Below, piece after piece: positions 16,844 to 27,200 of a DNA stretch of 64,000 nt. The notes under the pieces were generated by a model. It had not been told where the DNA came from. It saw nothing but the letters and a program-made list of their open reading frames with translations, and did no database searches. The DNA is taken from NCBI RefSeq assembly GCF_000024085.1, contig NC_013166.1, positions 2,728,001-2,792,000 on the forward strand, read 5' to 3'. A program made the position numbers and the translations under genes. This stretch comes from Kangiella koreensis DSM 16069. Lineage in GTDB: Bacteria > Pseudomonadota > Gammaproteobacteria > Enterobacterales > Kangiellaceae. The stretch's first letter is position 1. Every line of letters begins with the position of its first letter.

Positions 16844-17630
16844 CCAAGGCAAGAATCTAATCGTTGGTGCAGGTAAGCTTGGTCAGCGTCTTTATAATCA
16901 CCTTAAGTCGCTGGATCAGCCCACGATTACCTTATCCAGAAGCCCCAAAGGATGGTCCGATCAACACATCTGTTATGACCTGTTGCATGATGAGAGGGCT
17001 TTGCCAAAACTCCCCAGGTTAAGCACCGTGTTTATCATTCTTGCTCCCGGCGAGCGCACTGAATCTGCCTATCGCCAAACCTACATCACTGCGATTTCCA
17101 ATCTGACGTCCTTGTTACATCAGCAACAGACTGACTTTTACTGCGTATTTGTGTCCTCTACATCAGTCTATGGCGGAAATACAGAGCCACTGATAAATGA
17201 ACAAACCAAGCCTTTGCCAGATTCCTTTTCTGGGCAGACTCTGCTGAAGGCTGAGCAAAACATCAAGAAAATGCACAACAATACCTCAATTGTCAGACCT
17301 TCCGGTTTGTATTCCTCACAGCGTCAACGCCTAATTGATAGTCTGCTCGATCCCGAACAGTACCAAAATTCCAAATGGCTTAACCTGATTCATGAACAGG
17401 ACGTTTGCCAATGGCTATGGCAGACAGCTGTTAATCAGTGGCCATTGACGATTGCTTCTGATGGTTTTCCATTCCAACGTAAACAGTTGCAGAGTTTTCA
17501 GCAATCACTACCTAACGCAGATGTACCTTCATTGCCCGACAATTCAGCTAAACGCTACCAATCTCGTTATCTTGACCAGATTAAATTGCAACACCCTTCA
17601 ATTTTTCACTGGTTAAAGTCGCGAATGTAA
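16836..17630 (+). CDS. NAD(P)-binding epimerase/dehydratase-like protein (YeeZ-like)
   Basis: The protein has 264 residues with a TTG start at 16836 overlapping gmhB by 8 bases. The N-terminal LIVGAGKLGQRL (residues 8-19) is the Rossmann nucleotide loop, and VSSTSVYGGN near residue 108-117 matches the catalytic Ser-Tyr region of extended SDR enzymes. YeeZ-type proteins are uncharacterised. The operon position after gmhB could suggest sugar-nucleotide chemistry, but glyQ-glyS in the same operon make that weak. Last gene of the operon. Confidence 0.75.
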   Translation: MTNQGKNLIVGAGKLGQRLYNHLKSLDQPTITLSRSPKGWSDQHICYDLLHDERALPKLPRLSTVFIILAPGERTESAYRQTYITAISNLTSLLHQQQTDFYCVFVSSTSVYGGNTEPLINEQTKPLPDSFSGQTLLKAEQNIKKMHNNTSIVRPSGLYSSQRQRLIDSLLDPEQYQNSKWLNLIHEQDVCQWLWQTAVNQWPLTIASDGFPFQRKQLQSFQQSLPNADVPSLPDNSAKRYQSRYLDQIKLQHPSIFHWLKSRM

Positions 17631-17725
17631 CGTTTTATAACATATTGTGTATTTTTATTAGTCCATGATTTGTTAAAATCACCAGCTTTAATGGCTTGTA
17701 GATTGATATAAAAAGCGAGAGTGAC

Positions 17726-18460
17726 ATGAGTTTCAAAAAATCCCTGGTGGCATTAGCCATTTGTTTTTCTTCCCCCGCACTATTTGCACAAAGTGGTTTA
17801 TTATCCGACGCACCTGAAGAAGGCTACATTGGTAATATTGATTTTGGCTATATCAGCACCTCTGGTAACACAGAAACTGAAAGTCTCAATGGTGCCTTCA
17901 GATACATCACGCGCATTTCAGATGAATGGTCAACCGGTGTGCATATTACTGGCATGACCAATACAAATGATGAAGTGCGTGAGGCTGAACGCTATACATT
18001 CGTGTGGAATAACCGCTACGACCTGTCTGAACGCTCATTTGTTTACAGTGTTGTTGATTACATGAACGACTATTTTGGTGCTTATGATTATCAAGCAGGT
18101 GCTTATGTCGGTTACGGTCATGAATTATTTAAAGATGATACTGGTCACTTCTCACTAGGCCTTGGTTTGGGTTACCGCATTAATGCCCTTGAAGCTGGAG
18201 AAGATGAAAAAGAGAACGTTGTGCGTGGCGACCTTGACTATCAATATAATATTTCTGAGACAGCTACCTTCACTCAAGTTGTTGCCGCTATCTGGGGACA
18301 GGACTTCGATACCTATGCATCTGAGACCGCCCTAAGAACCAATATCTCAGAAAGCTTATCACTGAAATTGGCTTACCACATAAACTATAACTCTGAAGTT
18401 CCGCTTGGTGCCGAGAAACGCGATACCACCACAACCGTGAGTGTGAGTTATAGTTTCTAA
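17726..18460 (+). CDS. DUF481 outer-membrane beta-barrel protein (YdiY-like)
   Basis: The 244-residue protein has a signal peptide cleaved near residue 21 (LFAQ). The mature part is amphipathic beta strands ending in an aromatic residue (VSVSYSF), the usual C-terminal barrel signal. YIGNIDFGYISTSGNTETESL is the DUF481 entry motif. Members include 'salt-induced outer membrane protein' YdiY; the transported substrate is unknown. AAAGCGAGAG precedes the ATG. It is single, closed by a bidirectional terminator. Confidence 0.88.
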   Translation: MSFKKSLVALAICFSSPALFAQSGLLSDAPEEGYIGNIDFGYISTSGNTETESLNGAFRYITRISDEWSTGVHITGMTNTNDEVREAERYTFVWNNRYDLSERSFVYSVVDYMNDYFGAYDYQAGAYVGYGHELFKDDTGHFSLGLGLGYRINALEAGEDEKENVVRGDLDYQYNISETATFTQVVAAIWGQDFDTYASETALRTNISESLSLKLAYHINYNSEVPLGAEKRDTTTTVSVSYSF

Positions 18461-18474
18461 TACAGCACTAGTAT

Positions 18475-18505
18475 AAAAAAAACCGGCTTTTGCCGGTTTC
18501 TTTTT
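18475..18505. terminator. Bidirectional terminator
   Basis: An A-run, AACCGGC, loop TTTT, GCCGGTT, then TTCTTTTT. It lies between the convergent DUF481 and carbonic-anhydrase-like genes and overlaps the last codon of the latter. Confidence 0.88.
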
Positions 18506-19040
18506 AATCGTCCTGATCTAAATACTGATTTTTCAGCTTGACGTAATTATCTGCCGAATATCTAAAGAAGTCAGTTTCTTCTTCGGTGAGTTTTCTAATC
18601 TTTCGCGCCGGAGAGCCAACCCAGAGATAACCACTTTCTAAGACACGACCCGGTGGTACCAGACTGTTAGCACCAACAATGACATTTTCTTTAATCAAGG
18701 CACCATCCATCACCACCGTGCCCATACCAATTAAGCAATTACTTTCGATGCGGCAGCCGTGCAAGATAGCTTTATGCCCGATGGTGACATTATCCCCAAC
18801 ATAAAGATCGTGTCCTTCGGGATCATAGGGACCAGCATGGGTCACATGACATACAGTTCCATCTTGAATACTTGTGCGCGCACCAATGTGGATTGAATGC
18901 ACATCGCCACGCAGTACGGCCATCGGCCAAATTGAGCTGTCTTCGCCAATATGAACATTACCCACCACTAGAGCAGTCTGGTCAACATAGACTTTGTCGC
19001 CTAGTTGCGGTTGGTGCTGATTAAATTTTCTAATCGTCAT
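18504..19040 (-). CDS. Gamma-class carbonic anhydrase-like hexapeptide protein (YrdA-like)
   Basis: The 178-residue left-handed beta-helix protein shows repeated VxIG hexapeptides. Metal ligands are visible: H65 (VCHVTHA), H89 and H94 (IGHKAILHGC), the same spacing as the zinc histidines of Cam-type enzymes. YrdA/CaiE relatives bind metal but often show little carbonic anhydrase activity, so the reaction is uncertain. It is a single gene with no obvious strong ribosome-binding site. Confidence 0.85.
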   Translation of the reverse strand: MTIRKFNQHQPQLGDKVYVDQTALVVGNVHIGEDSSIWPMAVLRGDVHSIHIGARTSIQDGTVCHVTHAGPYDPEGHDLYVGDNVTIGHKAILHGCRIESNCLIGMGTVVMDGALIKENVIVGANSLVPPGRVLESGYLWVGSPARKIRKLTEEETDFFRYSADNYVKLKNQYLDQDD

Positions 19041-19239
19041 TAGATTATATCCTGTTACGTTCTGCCGCTATTTTAGCCTTTCTCGCCTTAATCTCAAACC
19101 GAAAGTCTCTTATCTGCTTATATTTCCATTGATGCTACCTGAGTAGCCTTTTTAGCAAGTCATATTTGCACTTATAACAATTGATGGTTATGCTTATTAA
19201 ACTAACAGGGAGTACCCAATAAAGGCGGATTTAGTTTTG

Positions 19240-21672
19240 ATGTTCAGTAAACCTCCATTACCTGAATCTACCCTACAAAGCCTTGTCGAAAATGACTATT
19301 CAGCAGTCCTCGTATGTAACGAAAAGTATGTTATAAAAGCGATCTGTATTGATAAGTCTATCTCCTCTTCGACACTTCAAGGGATAGAACTGAAAGAATG
19401 GCTACCAGCAGAGTTGCTTAGTGGTGAGAAAAATCGCGCCATTGTTACTTTGCCGGATATTCGCAAGCAGCGTTTTTTTATTGCTTCGATCACTCGGCTG
19501 CCTAAAGATAAATCACACCTTAATATCCTTGTTTCACTACAAGCAGCACCTGAACTTGCCCCAGATAATGGTGAGTCATCGCCCAGTCTGCTATCAGTAT
19601 ATAAGAATACCGTTCTCAATAAAGCGCCTATATTTCTTTATACTCTTGATTACCGCACCAAGTTATTTGTCGAAGGCCTGGAATACTTCAGCAATCTACT
19701 CGGATACACACAGGAAGAGTTCGAAGCGATGCCTGAGGGTGTTTACTCAACCGTTCATCCTGACGATATTCCTGTAGTCCAAGAACAGGAACAGCGGCTA
19801 TCCGCAAGTGATGACAAAGATGTTATTCCAGCCGACTTCAGGGTGAAAAAGAAAGACGGTGAGTGGATTTGGATTCAAGTACACAGCACCATTTATTCCC
19901 GCGATGAGGATGGTAATGCGATCATCGAAATTGGCTCAATTCATCAAATTCAAAAAGATTTCAAAACCGAGCAGGCCTTACGACGTAAAGATAAGTACTA
20001 TCGTACGCTGGTCGAGAACAGCTATGACTGTATCTTGATGTATGACCGTAATATGAATGTTACTTACATTTCTCCATCAGTGACGCGGGTTACCGGCTAT
20101 ACCGAAGAAGACCTTATCGGTAAAACCCTTGAGATGTTCATTTTTGAAGAAGATCGAGAAGAAGCAGAAGCAAATTTGCGTTATGTGGCTGAAAATCCGG
20201 GTGCCTTATCTGTTGTTGAACGACGTATAAATCACAAAGATGGTCATATATTATGGATTGAAAGCCGCTTGGTTAATCATCTGGGTGATCCCGATATACA
20301 AGGCGTGACGGTCAATTTCCACGTTATAACTGAGCGCAAACAGGCCGAGCAAAAGATCCATAATTTGGCAAATTATGACCCTTTAACGCAATTACCCAAC
20401 CGTTATTTACTTCGCAAACGTTTACTCAAAGGGCTTGCAGACTCGGTTAAGAACGAGTCCAAACTAGCTTTAATGTATATCGACCTGGATCGCTTCAAAG
20501 AAATCAATGATACCCTAGGCCATTCGGTAGGTGATGCTTTGCTACAAACTGTCGCCAAAACCATTCATAAGTGCTTACGCAGTTCAGACACGTTAGCCCG
20601 CGTGGGTGGCGATGAGTTCACCATTGTTCTACCGGAAACCTCCGAAAAAGAAGCTCGTTACATTGCTGAACGTATTCTTCAGCAATTCAGAACTCCCTTT
20701 AAAGCTGATAGTCATACCGTTCAGACTGGCGCCAGTATCGGTATCAGTATTTTCCCTGATCACAGTAAAAAGGCTGAAGACTTATTCCGTTTTGCGGATA
20801 TTGCTATGTATTCGGCTAAAAAAGAGCGCAACCAATATCAACTGTATGAACTGCGCCATAGCGAACGCGAAAATCGCCGTCGCTCTGTGGAGAAGAAACT
20901 CAAAACGGCCATTGCTAATGATCACTTACGCCTTTATTACCAGCCTCGTGTGGATATTAAAAGCGGTGCCATCAAAAGTGTCGAAGCTCTTTGTCGCTGG
21001 TACGATCCAGACCATGGCGATATTTCACCAAGCGTTTTCATTCCGATTGCCGAAGAAAGCACCCTGGTCCATGAACTGAGCCAGCAGGTCACTGATTTAG
21101 CCTGTAAGCAACTCGTCTCCTGGCGCAATATGGGCATTGACACTACGGTTGCTTTAAATCTATCCATCAAAGATTTGCGCAACTTTAATTTGCTCAATCA
21201 GTTTGCCGACACCATGCGCACCTATGATATTCCTGGCAGTGCTCTGGAAGTTGAAATCACCGAAAGTGCAGCCATGACCGATGTGGTTAACACCGTCAAA
21301 GTACTTAATCAATTCAAGGATTTGGGGATTAAATTATCGATTGATGACTTCGGTAAAGGTTATTCATCCTTAGCCTATCTCAGTCAGCTGCCGGTCGATA
21401 ATCTTAAAATTGACATGTATTTCGTTTCCCAGCTTAGTAGCCAGAAGCAGGATCGCATGATTAATGTGAATATTATTCGAAGTATCATCTCCCTGGCACA
21501 AAGTTTGGATTTACACACGGTTGGCGAAGGCGTTGAAACGATTCAGCAGATGTCTATTTTGCAATCACTCGGTTGCGATATGGGCCAAGGCATGTTGTTC
21601 TGCCGCCCGATGTCGGCAACTGCCATCACCGACTTATTGCGCGAAGGTAAAGTCACCTTTGCTCGTCGCTAA
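19240..21672 (+). CDS. PAS-PAS-GGDEF-EAL cyclic di-GMP enzyme
   Basis: I choose ATG at 19240 (AAGGCGG 10 bases before) over the adjacent TTG at 19237; the product is 810 residues. After about 100 N-terminal residues of unknown type come two PAS/PAC units (about 115-240 and 250-370), the second ending ERKQAEQKI. A GGDEF domain follows with intact GGDEF at 456-460, then an EAL domain with EAL at 582-584 and DDFGKGYSSL. Both domains look catalytically complete, so it could make and break cyclic di-GMP. No membrane segment is seen, so it is a soluble sensor. It stands alone. Confidence 0.92.
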   Translation: MFSKPPLPESTLQSLVENDYSAVLVCNEKYVIKAICIDKSISSSTLQGIELKEWLPAELLSGEKNRAIVTLPDIRKQRFFIASITRLPKDKSHLNILVSLQAAPELAPDNGESSPSLLSVYKNTVLNKAPIFLYTLDYRTKLFVEGLEYFSNLLGYTQEEFEAMPEGVYSTVHPDDIPVVQEQEQRLSASDDKDVIPADFRVKKKDGEWIWIQVHSTIYSRDEDGNAIIEIGSIHQIQKDFKTEQALRRKDKYYRTLVENSYDCILMYDRNMNVTYISPSVTRVTGYTEEDLIGKTLEMFIFEEDREEAEANLRYVAENPGALSVVERRINHKDGHILWIESRLVNHLGDPDIQGVTVNFHVITERKQAEQKIHNLANYDPLTQLPNRYLLRKRLLKGLADSVKNESKLALMYIDLDRFKEINDTLGHSVGDALLQTVAKTIHKCLRSSDTLARVGGDEFTIVLPETSEKEARYIAERILQQFRTPFKADSHTVQTGASIGISIFPDHSKKAEDLFRFADIAMYSAKKERNQYQLYELRHSERENRRRSVEKKLKTAIANDHLRLYYQPRVDIKSGAIKSVEALCRWYDPDHGDISPSVFIPIAEESTLVHELSQQVTDLACKQLVSWRNMGIDTTVALNLSIKDLRNFNLLNQFADTMRTYDIPGSALEVEITESAAMTDVVNTVKVLNQFKDLGIKLSIDDFGKGYSSLAYLSQLPVDNLKIDMYFVSQLSSQKQDRMINVNIIRSIISLAQSLDLHTVGEGVETIQQMSILQSLGCDMGQGMLFCRPMSATAITDLLREGKVTFARR

Positions 21673-21734
21673 TTGTTTTTGATATGCCTTGTGCTCCATA
21701 ATAGTTCCCCTGTTATCAAGTATCCGTTTTATTT

Positions 21735-22643
21735 ATGAAGATTGCCATTGCCACTCGACACAACCTGCCCGATTGGGAGCAAGACGACCAACCCTTTTTT
21801 CAAGCCTTGACTGATGCTGGTATCCAACATGATGTGATGCCATGGGACAGCGACATTCGCTGGAGTGACTATGATCTCTGCTTACTTCGCACCACCTGGG
21901 ATTACCAGGAACGCTTTGAGGAATTTACCCAGTGGGTCAAAACTGTCAGCCAACACACCCAGCTGTGTAATCCTGAAACCGTCATTCACTGGAATAGCCA
22001 TAAAGGTTACTTGCGGGAACTTGAGCAGAACGGGATTCAGATTGCCCCCTCAGTCTGGCTTGATCGAGGCCAAGCCTATGATATTAAAAGTATAATGGCT
22101 GAAAAAGGCTGGCAGCAGGGTTTTATCAAGCCGCTAATCGGTGCGAATGCTCGCGAATGTTGCCGCTTCAATAGCGATGAACCAGGGCTAGCTCGCGCCA
22201 AAGCTCATATTGACCGCTTAATCACTTATGAAGATCTGGTTTTGCAGCCATACCTTTCCACGGTAGAAAGCTTCGGTGAAACCTCAGGCATTTTCTTTAA
22301 TAATCAATTCAGCCATGGCACGCGCAAGGTTCCGGTGCAGGGTGATTTTCGCGTTCAGGACGATTACGGTGCCAGCGACTTCCCTTATCAGCTGAGTGAC
22401 GCTGAAAAAGTACTGGCCGATAAGGCGCTGAAGTATGTGTGTGACCACTATTTACCACCCGGCCAAGAGCAATTACTGTACGCTCGTATCGACTTTTTAC
22501 ACGACGCTGATGGAACGCCTTACCTGAATGAAATGGAGCTGATTGAGCCTTCATTGTTTTTCAGACATGGTGGCAAACAAGCATGTGATACTTTGGTATC
22601 CGCGATTCAAACTATAAAAAATAATGGAGTTATTAATGAATAA
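21735..22643 (+). CDS. ATP-grasp ligase-like protein
   Basis: The 302-residue protein has an N-terminal domain with CLLRTTWDYQERFEEF and an ATP-grasp core (FIKPLIGANARECCRF; LQPYLSTVESFGETSG; EMELIEPSLFF near the C-terminus with the metal-binding acidic and Asn residues). This resembles the RimK/DcsG-like family, which forms amide bonds from a carboxyl and an amine with ATP. The substrate cannot be inferred. Its last 8 bases overlap the start of the TraB/GumN gene, so the pair is one operon. Confidence 0.8.
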   Translation: MKIAIATRHNLPDWEQDDQPFFQALTDAGIQHDVMPWDSDIRWSDYDLCLLRTTWDYQERFEEFTQWVKTVSQHTQLCNPETVIHWNSHKGYLRELEQNGIQIAPSVWLDRGQAYDIKSIMAEKGWQQGFIKPLIGANARECCRFNSDEPGLARAKAHIDRLITYEDLVLQPYLSTVESFGETSGIFFNNQFSHGTRKVPVQGDFRVQDDYGASDFPYQLSDAEKVLADKALKYVCDHYLPPGQEQLLYARIDFLHDADGTPYLNEMELIEPSLFFRHGGKQACDTLVSAIQTIKNNGVINE

Positions 22644-23664
22644 AATCTCACGTTTTCTCTTAATTGCAGTAGTTTTACTTCTAATTGTCATTAGTGCAGT
22701 TTTCCTTTCAAAAACACAAACTATTGACCAGGCCACGCCTGAAGCTAATAGCGGTTCGCAACAAACCAACGAACAACCATTAGTAGAGACCACTTCAGAA
22801 GACACTGCTAATGAACCAGCTCAGCCAGAGCAAGAGGCAGCAACAGTTGCGAACTATAACCCCGCTATCTGGAAAGTTGAGCATAATGGTGTAACTTCGT
22901 ATCTTTTCGGCTCTATTCATATGGGCGATCAGAGTATGTATCCTTTGCCAGAGAAGGTACAAAAGGCTTTTCAAGCAAGCGAGGTGGTAGCAGTTGAAAT
23001 TAATATGAATAACCTTAATCAGCTTGAAATTGCCCAGACCATTCAGACGATGGCAGTCACTCCTGGCAAGCCTCTAAAAGACCATATCTCAGAAGAAACA
23101 GCGATCAAATATGATGAATATTGTCAGCGTACTCACTCGCCTTGTGCCATGTTTAATAATTTCGAACCATGGTTTGTTGCCGCTACGTTAGAAGCTTTAA
23201 GCATGCAACAGCAAGGTTATCAGGAACAACTTGGCATTGATAAATACTTCCTGAGCGAAGCGAAAGACAGCAAGGAGATTGTTGAACTGGAGAGTTTTGA
23301 CTCTCAACTGGCGATTCTTGACGGTATGCCTTTGGAGCTACAGGAGCTTATGTTATTGGGCACTGTCACCCGCGAGGAAGGTGGAACAGAAAGACTCATG
23401 CAAGCCTGGAAAACGGGTGACGTTGAGACTTTCCTGGCGGAAGAGCAACTTTCAGCAAAGGATCAGGGGGTTAGCGAAGAAGATTATGAAGCCTTTATGG
23501 ATCTATTCTTGTATCAGCGTAACCAAGGCATGGCCGATGGTATAACCGAGCTTCTTAAGCAAGGTAAATCTGTTTTTGCCGTTGTTGGTGCAGCCCACTA
23601 TGGCGGCGACAAAAGCGTTAACTACTATCTTAAGCAGAAAGGCTTCAAAGTTACACGTATGTAA
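22636..23664 (+). CDS. TraB/GumN family protein
   Basis: I start at ATG 22636, with GGAG 6 bases upstream, rather than the ATG at 22624; 342 residues. The N-terminus is a membrane anchor or uncleaved signal (about 4-22), then a Gln/Glu/Thr-rich linker, then the TraB/GumN domain. Its signature motifs are LFGSIHMGDQSMYPLP and the C-terminal VVGAAHYGGDKSV. The GxxH motifs define the Tiki/TraB/PrgY fold, thought to be a metalloprotease-like fold; bacterial members are mostly uncharacterised. It overlaps the ATP-grasp gene by 8 bases. Confidence 0.85.
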   Translation: MNKISRFLLIAVVLLLIVISAVFLSKTQTIDQATPEANSGSQQTNEQPLVETTSEDTANEPAQPEQEAATVANYNPAIWKVEHNGVTSYLFGSIHMGDQSMYPLPEKVQKAFQASEVVAVEINMNNLNQLEIAQTIQTMAVTPGKPLKDHISEETAIKYDEYCQRTHSPCAMFNNFEPWFVAATLEALSMQQQGYQEQLGIDKYFLSEAKDSKEIVELESFDSQLAILDGMPLELQELMLLGTVTREEGGTERLMQAWKTGDVETFLAEEQLSAKDQGVSEEDYEAFMDLFLYQRNQGMADGITELLKQGKSVFAVVGAAHYGGDKSVNYYLKQKGFKVTRM

Positions 23665-23839
23665 TGTCTAAGGTTATTAGCCATCTGAGCATTACCCCTT
23701 TGGTGGCTACTCCCTTCATTCCTTCCAGTTATTTTTATAAAAATCTGGCCCTATTTCTCACTTTATACCTTAATTAATCGAAAACTCCCCAATTACCAGT
23801 ACACTGTCCCACTGGTTAACATTTTGTTACAACTCCATT

Positions 23840-24706
23840 ATGCCTCTGGCAAAAATTGCGCAAAAACTTTTTGGACCAACTCAACTAACTCCATCAAAGA
23901 ACCCTTTCTTTGATGGTAAAACTATTGCAATTAATTTTTTTGAGACTACTCAAAACTGGGGAGACACCATTAATTTGTATTTGCTGGAAAAAATCTCCGG
24001 CAAGAAACCCGTAATTGCCCCACCTTCCCAACAACACATACTGGCAGTAGGCAGCATTCTAAGAATTGCCAATCACAACAGCATTGTCTGGGGTTCAGGC
24101 TTTATCTCGAAAAAAGGTAACATCAAATATAAGCCACTGAAAATATGCGCTGTACGAGGACCACTGACCCGTAGCCTGTTATTGAAAAAGGGCATAGAAA
24201 CGCCTGAAGTTTATGGTGACCCAGCACTGCTTATGCCCCGTTTTTATCACCCAAATGTTGCGAAGAAATACTCACTTGGTGTCATTCCACATTACCGAGA
24301 TATTGAACACCCAGTGGTTAAACAACTTGAGCAACAGGGAGCCCGCATCCTTGATATAAAGAAAAATGCAGAAGATTTTGTTGATGACCTTTTGGAATGT
24401 GAGCATACCATCTCATCATCACTGCATGGGCTGATTGCTTCTGACAGTTATGGTATACCAAATCAATGGGTTACCCTTAAGAATGAACTGACTGGCGGCA
24501 GCTTTAAGTTTCAGGACTACTACCAATCCATCGCGCAGCGGCATCAAAGTCCTGTTTCTGCCGAAGAGCTTGCCACCATGTCATTGCAACAAATTATCGA
24601 ACAGTGCCAGCTAAAGCCTATAACTCTGGATTTAGAAAAGCTGCTGGATGCATTTCCCTTGGACTTAGACTCAGCCGACACTGATATGGATACTAACGCA
24701 GCGTAA
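23840..24706 (+). CDS. Polysaccharide pyruvyl transferase family protein
   Basis: The 288-residue protein has [17 protein letters not shown] at the N-terminus and [18 protein letters not shown] mid-protein, both typical of the pyruvyltransferase (CsaB/WcaK) family, and [16 protein letters not shown] near the C-terminus. Members move pyruvate from phosphoenolpyruvate to a sugar as a ketal on exopolysaccharide or LPS. It is about 80-100 residues shorter than WcaK-type members. The 3' end overlaps the 3' end of gor by 14 bases on the opposite strand. Confidence 0.8.
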   Translation: MPLAKIAQKLFGPTQLTPSKNPFFDGKTIAINFFETTQNWGDTINLYLLEKISGKKPVIAPPSQQHILAVGSILRIANHNSIVWGSGFISKKGNIKYKPLKICAVRGPLTRSLLLKKGIETPEVYGDPALLMPRFYHPNVAKKYSLGVIPHYRDIEHPVVKQLEQQGARILDIKKNAEDFVDDLLECEHTISSSLHGLIASDSYGIPNQWVTLKNELTGGSFKFQDYYQSIAQRHQSPVSAEELATMSLQQIIEQCQLKPITLDLEKLLDAFPLDLDSADTDMDTNAA

Positions 24707-26057
24707 CAAACTCTTCCGCTGAAGTTGGGTGAATGGCAACGGTTGCATCAAAGTCAGCTTTTGTCGCGCCCATCTTCATAGCCACAGCAAAGCCCTGTAA
24801 AATTTCATCCATTCCCTCACCAATACCGTGTATACCAACGACTTTTTCGTTCTCACCCTGACACACTAGTTTGAAAGTACTTAGAGCTCTATGTGGAGTA
24901 ACTGCGTTATACATGGCCGCAAATTGAGATTTGTAGACTTTGACATCATCGGCACCGTATTGCTCGACGGCATCGGACTCTGATAAACCAAGGCTGCCTA
25001 TAGGAGGATGTGAAAAGACGATGGTTGGGATCTGACTATAATCCATATGCACATTAGGCATCTCAGGATTAAACAGGCGCTCGGCCAATAAACGGCCGGC
25101 TTTAATCGCCACTGGTGTGAGTTGAGCTTCGCCGGTGATATCTCCCACCGCATAAACACCTTCAACATTAGTATTTTGGAATTTGTCGGTTCGAATGAAG
25201 CCCTCACCATCCATTTCAATACCTGCTGCTTCAAGGCCAATATCATCAGTTGCTGGCTCACGCCCAATCGCCCAGATGACACAGTCCACATTATCAATAC
25301 ATTCGCCCTTGCTGGTATGCACTTCCAGCAAACCTTGGTCATCCTTTTCGATCTTGCTTACATCAGTATGGGTGTGCAGCACAGGGCCATCCAGCTCCAT
25401 TCGATCCAGCAAAGCATCGGTTAGATCCTTATCGAAATAACGAAGAGGACGATCTTTGCGCACCAGTAAGTGAGCATTACTCCCTAACGCATGGAGCACA
25501 CCGGCAATTTCCACTGCAATATAGCCTGCACCGATCACTACCGCTTTTTTAGGCCGCTCTGTCAGAGCAAAAAATCCATCAGACTCAATGCCAAGCTCAG
25601 CACCTGGAACATCAGGAATAATCGGGCGACCTCCCACTGCGATCACAATATGATCTGCCGTGATCTGCTCACCATTTACTTCGACAGTGTTTTTATCGAC
25701 AAAACGGGCATAACCTTCAATAAAGTCAACGCCGTTTGATTCAAAGCCACGATGGTAAGCACCATGAATACGCTCGATATAGGCTTCGCGGTTTTGCACC
25801 AGACGCGCCCAATCAAAACCTGTTTGTTCTAAATCAAAACCATAGGCTTCGCTGTACTTAATCGCTTCAGCAATATGCGCTCCGTACCACATGACCTTTT
25901 TCGGCACACAACCCAGGTTAACGCAGGTGCCACCGACAGCTTGGGCTTCAATGACCGCCGCTTTGGCACCACGAATGGCGGCACGATTCGCGGAGGCAAT
26001 CCCGCCACTACCGGCACCGATGGCTAGAAAGTCGTAATGTTTGATATTGTTAGACAT
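24693..26057 (-). CDS. gor: Glutathione-disulfide reductase
   Basis: The 454-residue flavoprotein has the FAD loop IGAGSGGIA (13-21), the redox disulfide GGTCVNLGC (C45/C50), the NADPH loop [13 protein letters not shown] and the C-terminal interface motif with the catalytic His ([10 protein letters not shown]). Glutathione reductases carry these features and PKK after the redox pair. It keeps glutathione reduced in the cytosol. It is divergent from the glycerophosphotransferase-like gene with 72 bases between and lies among glycan genes with no clear functional link. Confidence 0.95.
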   Translation of the reverse strand: MSNNIKHYDFLAIGAGSGGIASANRAAIRGAKAAVIEAQAVGGTCVNLGCVPKKVMWYGAHIAEAIKYSEAYGFDLEQTGFDWARLVQNREAYIERIHGAYHRGFESNGVDFIEGYARFVDKNTVEVNGEQITADHIVIAVGGRPIIPDVPGAELGIESDGFFALTERPKKAVVIGAGYIAVEIAGVLHALGSNAHLLVRKDRPLRYFDKDLTDALLDRMELDGPVLHTHTDVSKIEKDDQGLLEVHTSKGECIDNVDCVIWAIGREPATDDIGLEAAGIEMDGEGFIRTDKFQNTNVEGVYAVGDITGEAQLTPVAIKAGRLLAERLFNPEMPNVHMDYSQIPTIVFSHPPIGSLGLSESDAVEQYGADDVKVYKSQFAAMYNAVTPHRALSTFKLVCQGENEKVVGIHGIGEGMDEILQGFAVAMKMGATKADFDATVAIHPTSAEEFVTLR

Positions 26058-26129
26058 AAGCTTCTGTTTTTTCGCTATAATGCGTCGATTATAAAGGTTT
26101 TAAAAGTCATATAAAGCACAGGTTTTTAC

Positions 26130-27182
26130 GTGAAAATACTATTCGATGTTGCCTATCTCTATTATTTGCCACACTTTACGCCCGTTCTTGACGAACTCAA
26201 GGCGCAGGGTACTGAATTAGGGATTGTTTTTCACAGCGAACCTCCAGCGACCATTAAAACCCAGCTGGCATCACTTGCTGAAATACATATTATCAATGAA
26301 GACGATTTAGTCAGCTTTTACATCACTCAAAATCCAGACTGGATTGTTTTTGGTCATGCCGCGGAAATTGCCGAACAACTAAACTCTCATTGTAAAACGG
26401 CCCTGATTTTACATGGCCTTGGCCCAAAATCGACCTATTACAATGCTTCTTCAAGCCCCATCCAGTATCGGTTTGTGGAGTCAGAGCATCGCACCCAAAC
26501 TTTACAGCAGTTGTATCCTGATAAAACCTTTGTCACCACCGGCTACACCAAGCTGGATCCACTGGTCAATGGTACTAGCGAGAACATTGATCTCGCCGAT
26601 AAAGGTTTAGTGCCCGGCAAAAAGACCATTCTTTATTCACCCACTTTTTATCCCAGCACTATCGAGAAATTTCCCAAGAACTGGCCCGAACAATTTTCCG
26701 ATTATAATATCCTGATCAAGCCTCATTACTTATCATTGATCAAGTCAGCCTACAAAAAGCAGCGCGAACTATTCGAGCATTGGAAAAACTATCCCAATGT
26801 GTATCTTGCCAGCCCAGAAGAGCAAAGCCTGCTCCCTTTTATGGCCACTGCAGACTTGATGATTAGCGAAACCTCATCTGCCCTGTTTGAGTTTATGGCA
26901 TTAAACAAACCCGTGATTGTCGGTCATTTCCTGAAGTTACGCGTTGGTTATTGGGGCTTTTTAAAATATCGCCTACAAAAACGACTATCCGATGACTATC
27001 GATTGTTTAAAGAGATTGGCACCAACATCAACCATTACCATGAATTGAAAGAAGCCGTTGAAAACAACCTGCGCAACCCCAAACTCTTTGAACAACAACG
27101 TTTGAAGTATATTGAACAAATTGTCGGCACTGTAGATGGGCATTGCTCGAAACGGGTAGCCAATTTTTTACTTAATAACTAA
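26130..27182 (+). CDS. CDP-glycerol glycerophosphotransferase-like protein
   Basis: The protein has 350 residues with a GTG start at 26130. The fold is GT-B-like: ILHGLGPKSTYYN in the first half, then ILYSPTFYPSTIEKFP, ILIKPHYLS and the C-terminal ADLMISETSSALFEFMALNKPV. These match the TagF/TagB (PF04464) pattern of H-G, SPT.., KPHP-like and D.SS...E. The family transfers glycerol phosphate from CDP-glycerol in Gram-positive teichoic acid synthesis. The next gene, 18 bases on, would make that donor, which strongly supports the call. Acceptor probably an LPS or capsule sugar (inference). Confidence 0.82.
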   Translation: MKILFDVAYLYYLPHFTPVLDELKAQGTELGIVFHSEPPATIKTQLASLAEIHIINEDDLVSFYITQNPDWIVFGHAAEIAEQLNSHCKTALILHGLGPKSTYYNASSSPIQYRFVESEHRTQTLQQLYPDKTFVTTGYTKLDPLVNGTSENIDLADKGLVPGKKTILYSPTFYPSTIEKFPKNWPEQFSDYNILIKPHYLSLIKSAYKKQRELFEHWKNYPNVYLASPEEQSLLPFMATADLMISETSSALFEFMALNKPVIVGHFLKLRVGYWGFLKYRLQKRLSDDYRLFKEIGTNINHYHELKEAVENNLRNPKLFEQQRLKYIEQIVGTVDGHCSKRVANFLLNN

Positions 27183-27200
27183 TCACCAATAAGGATACTC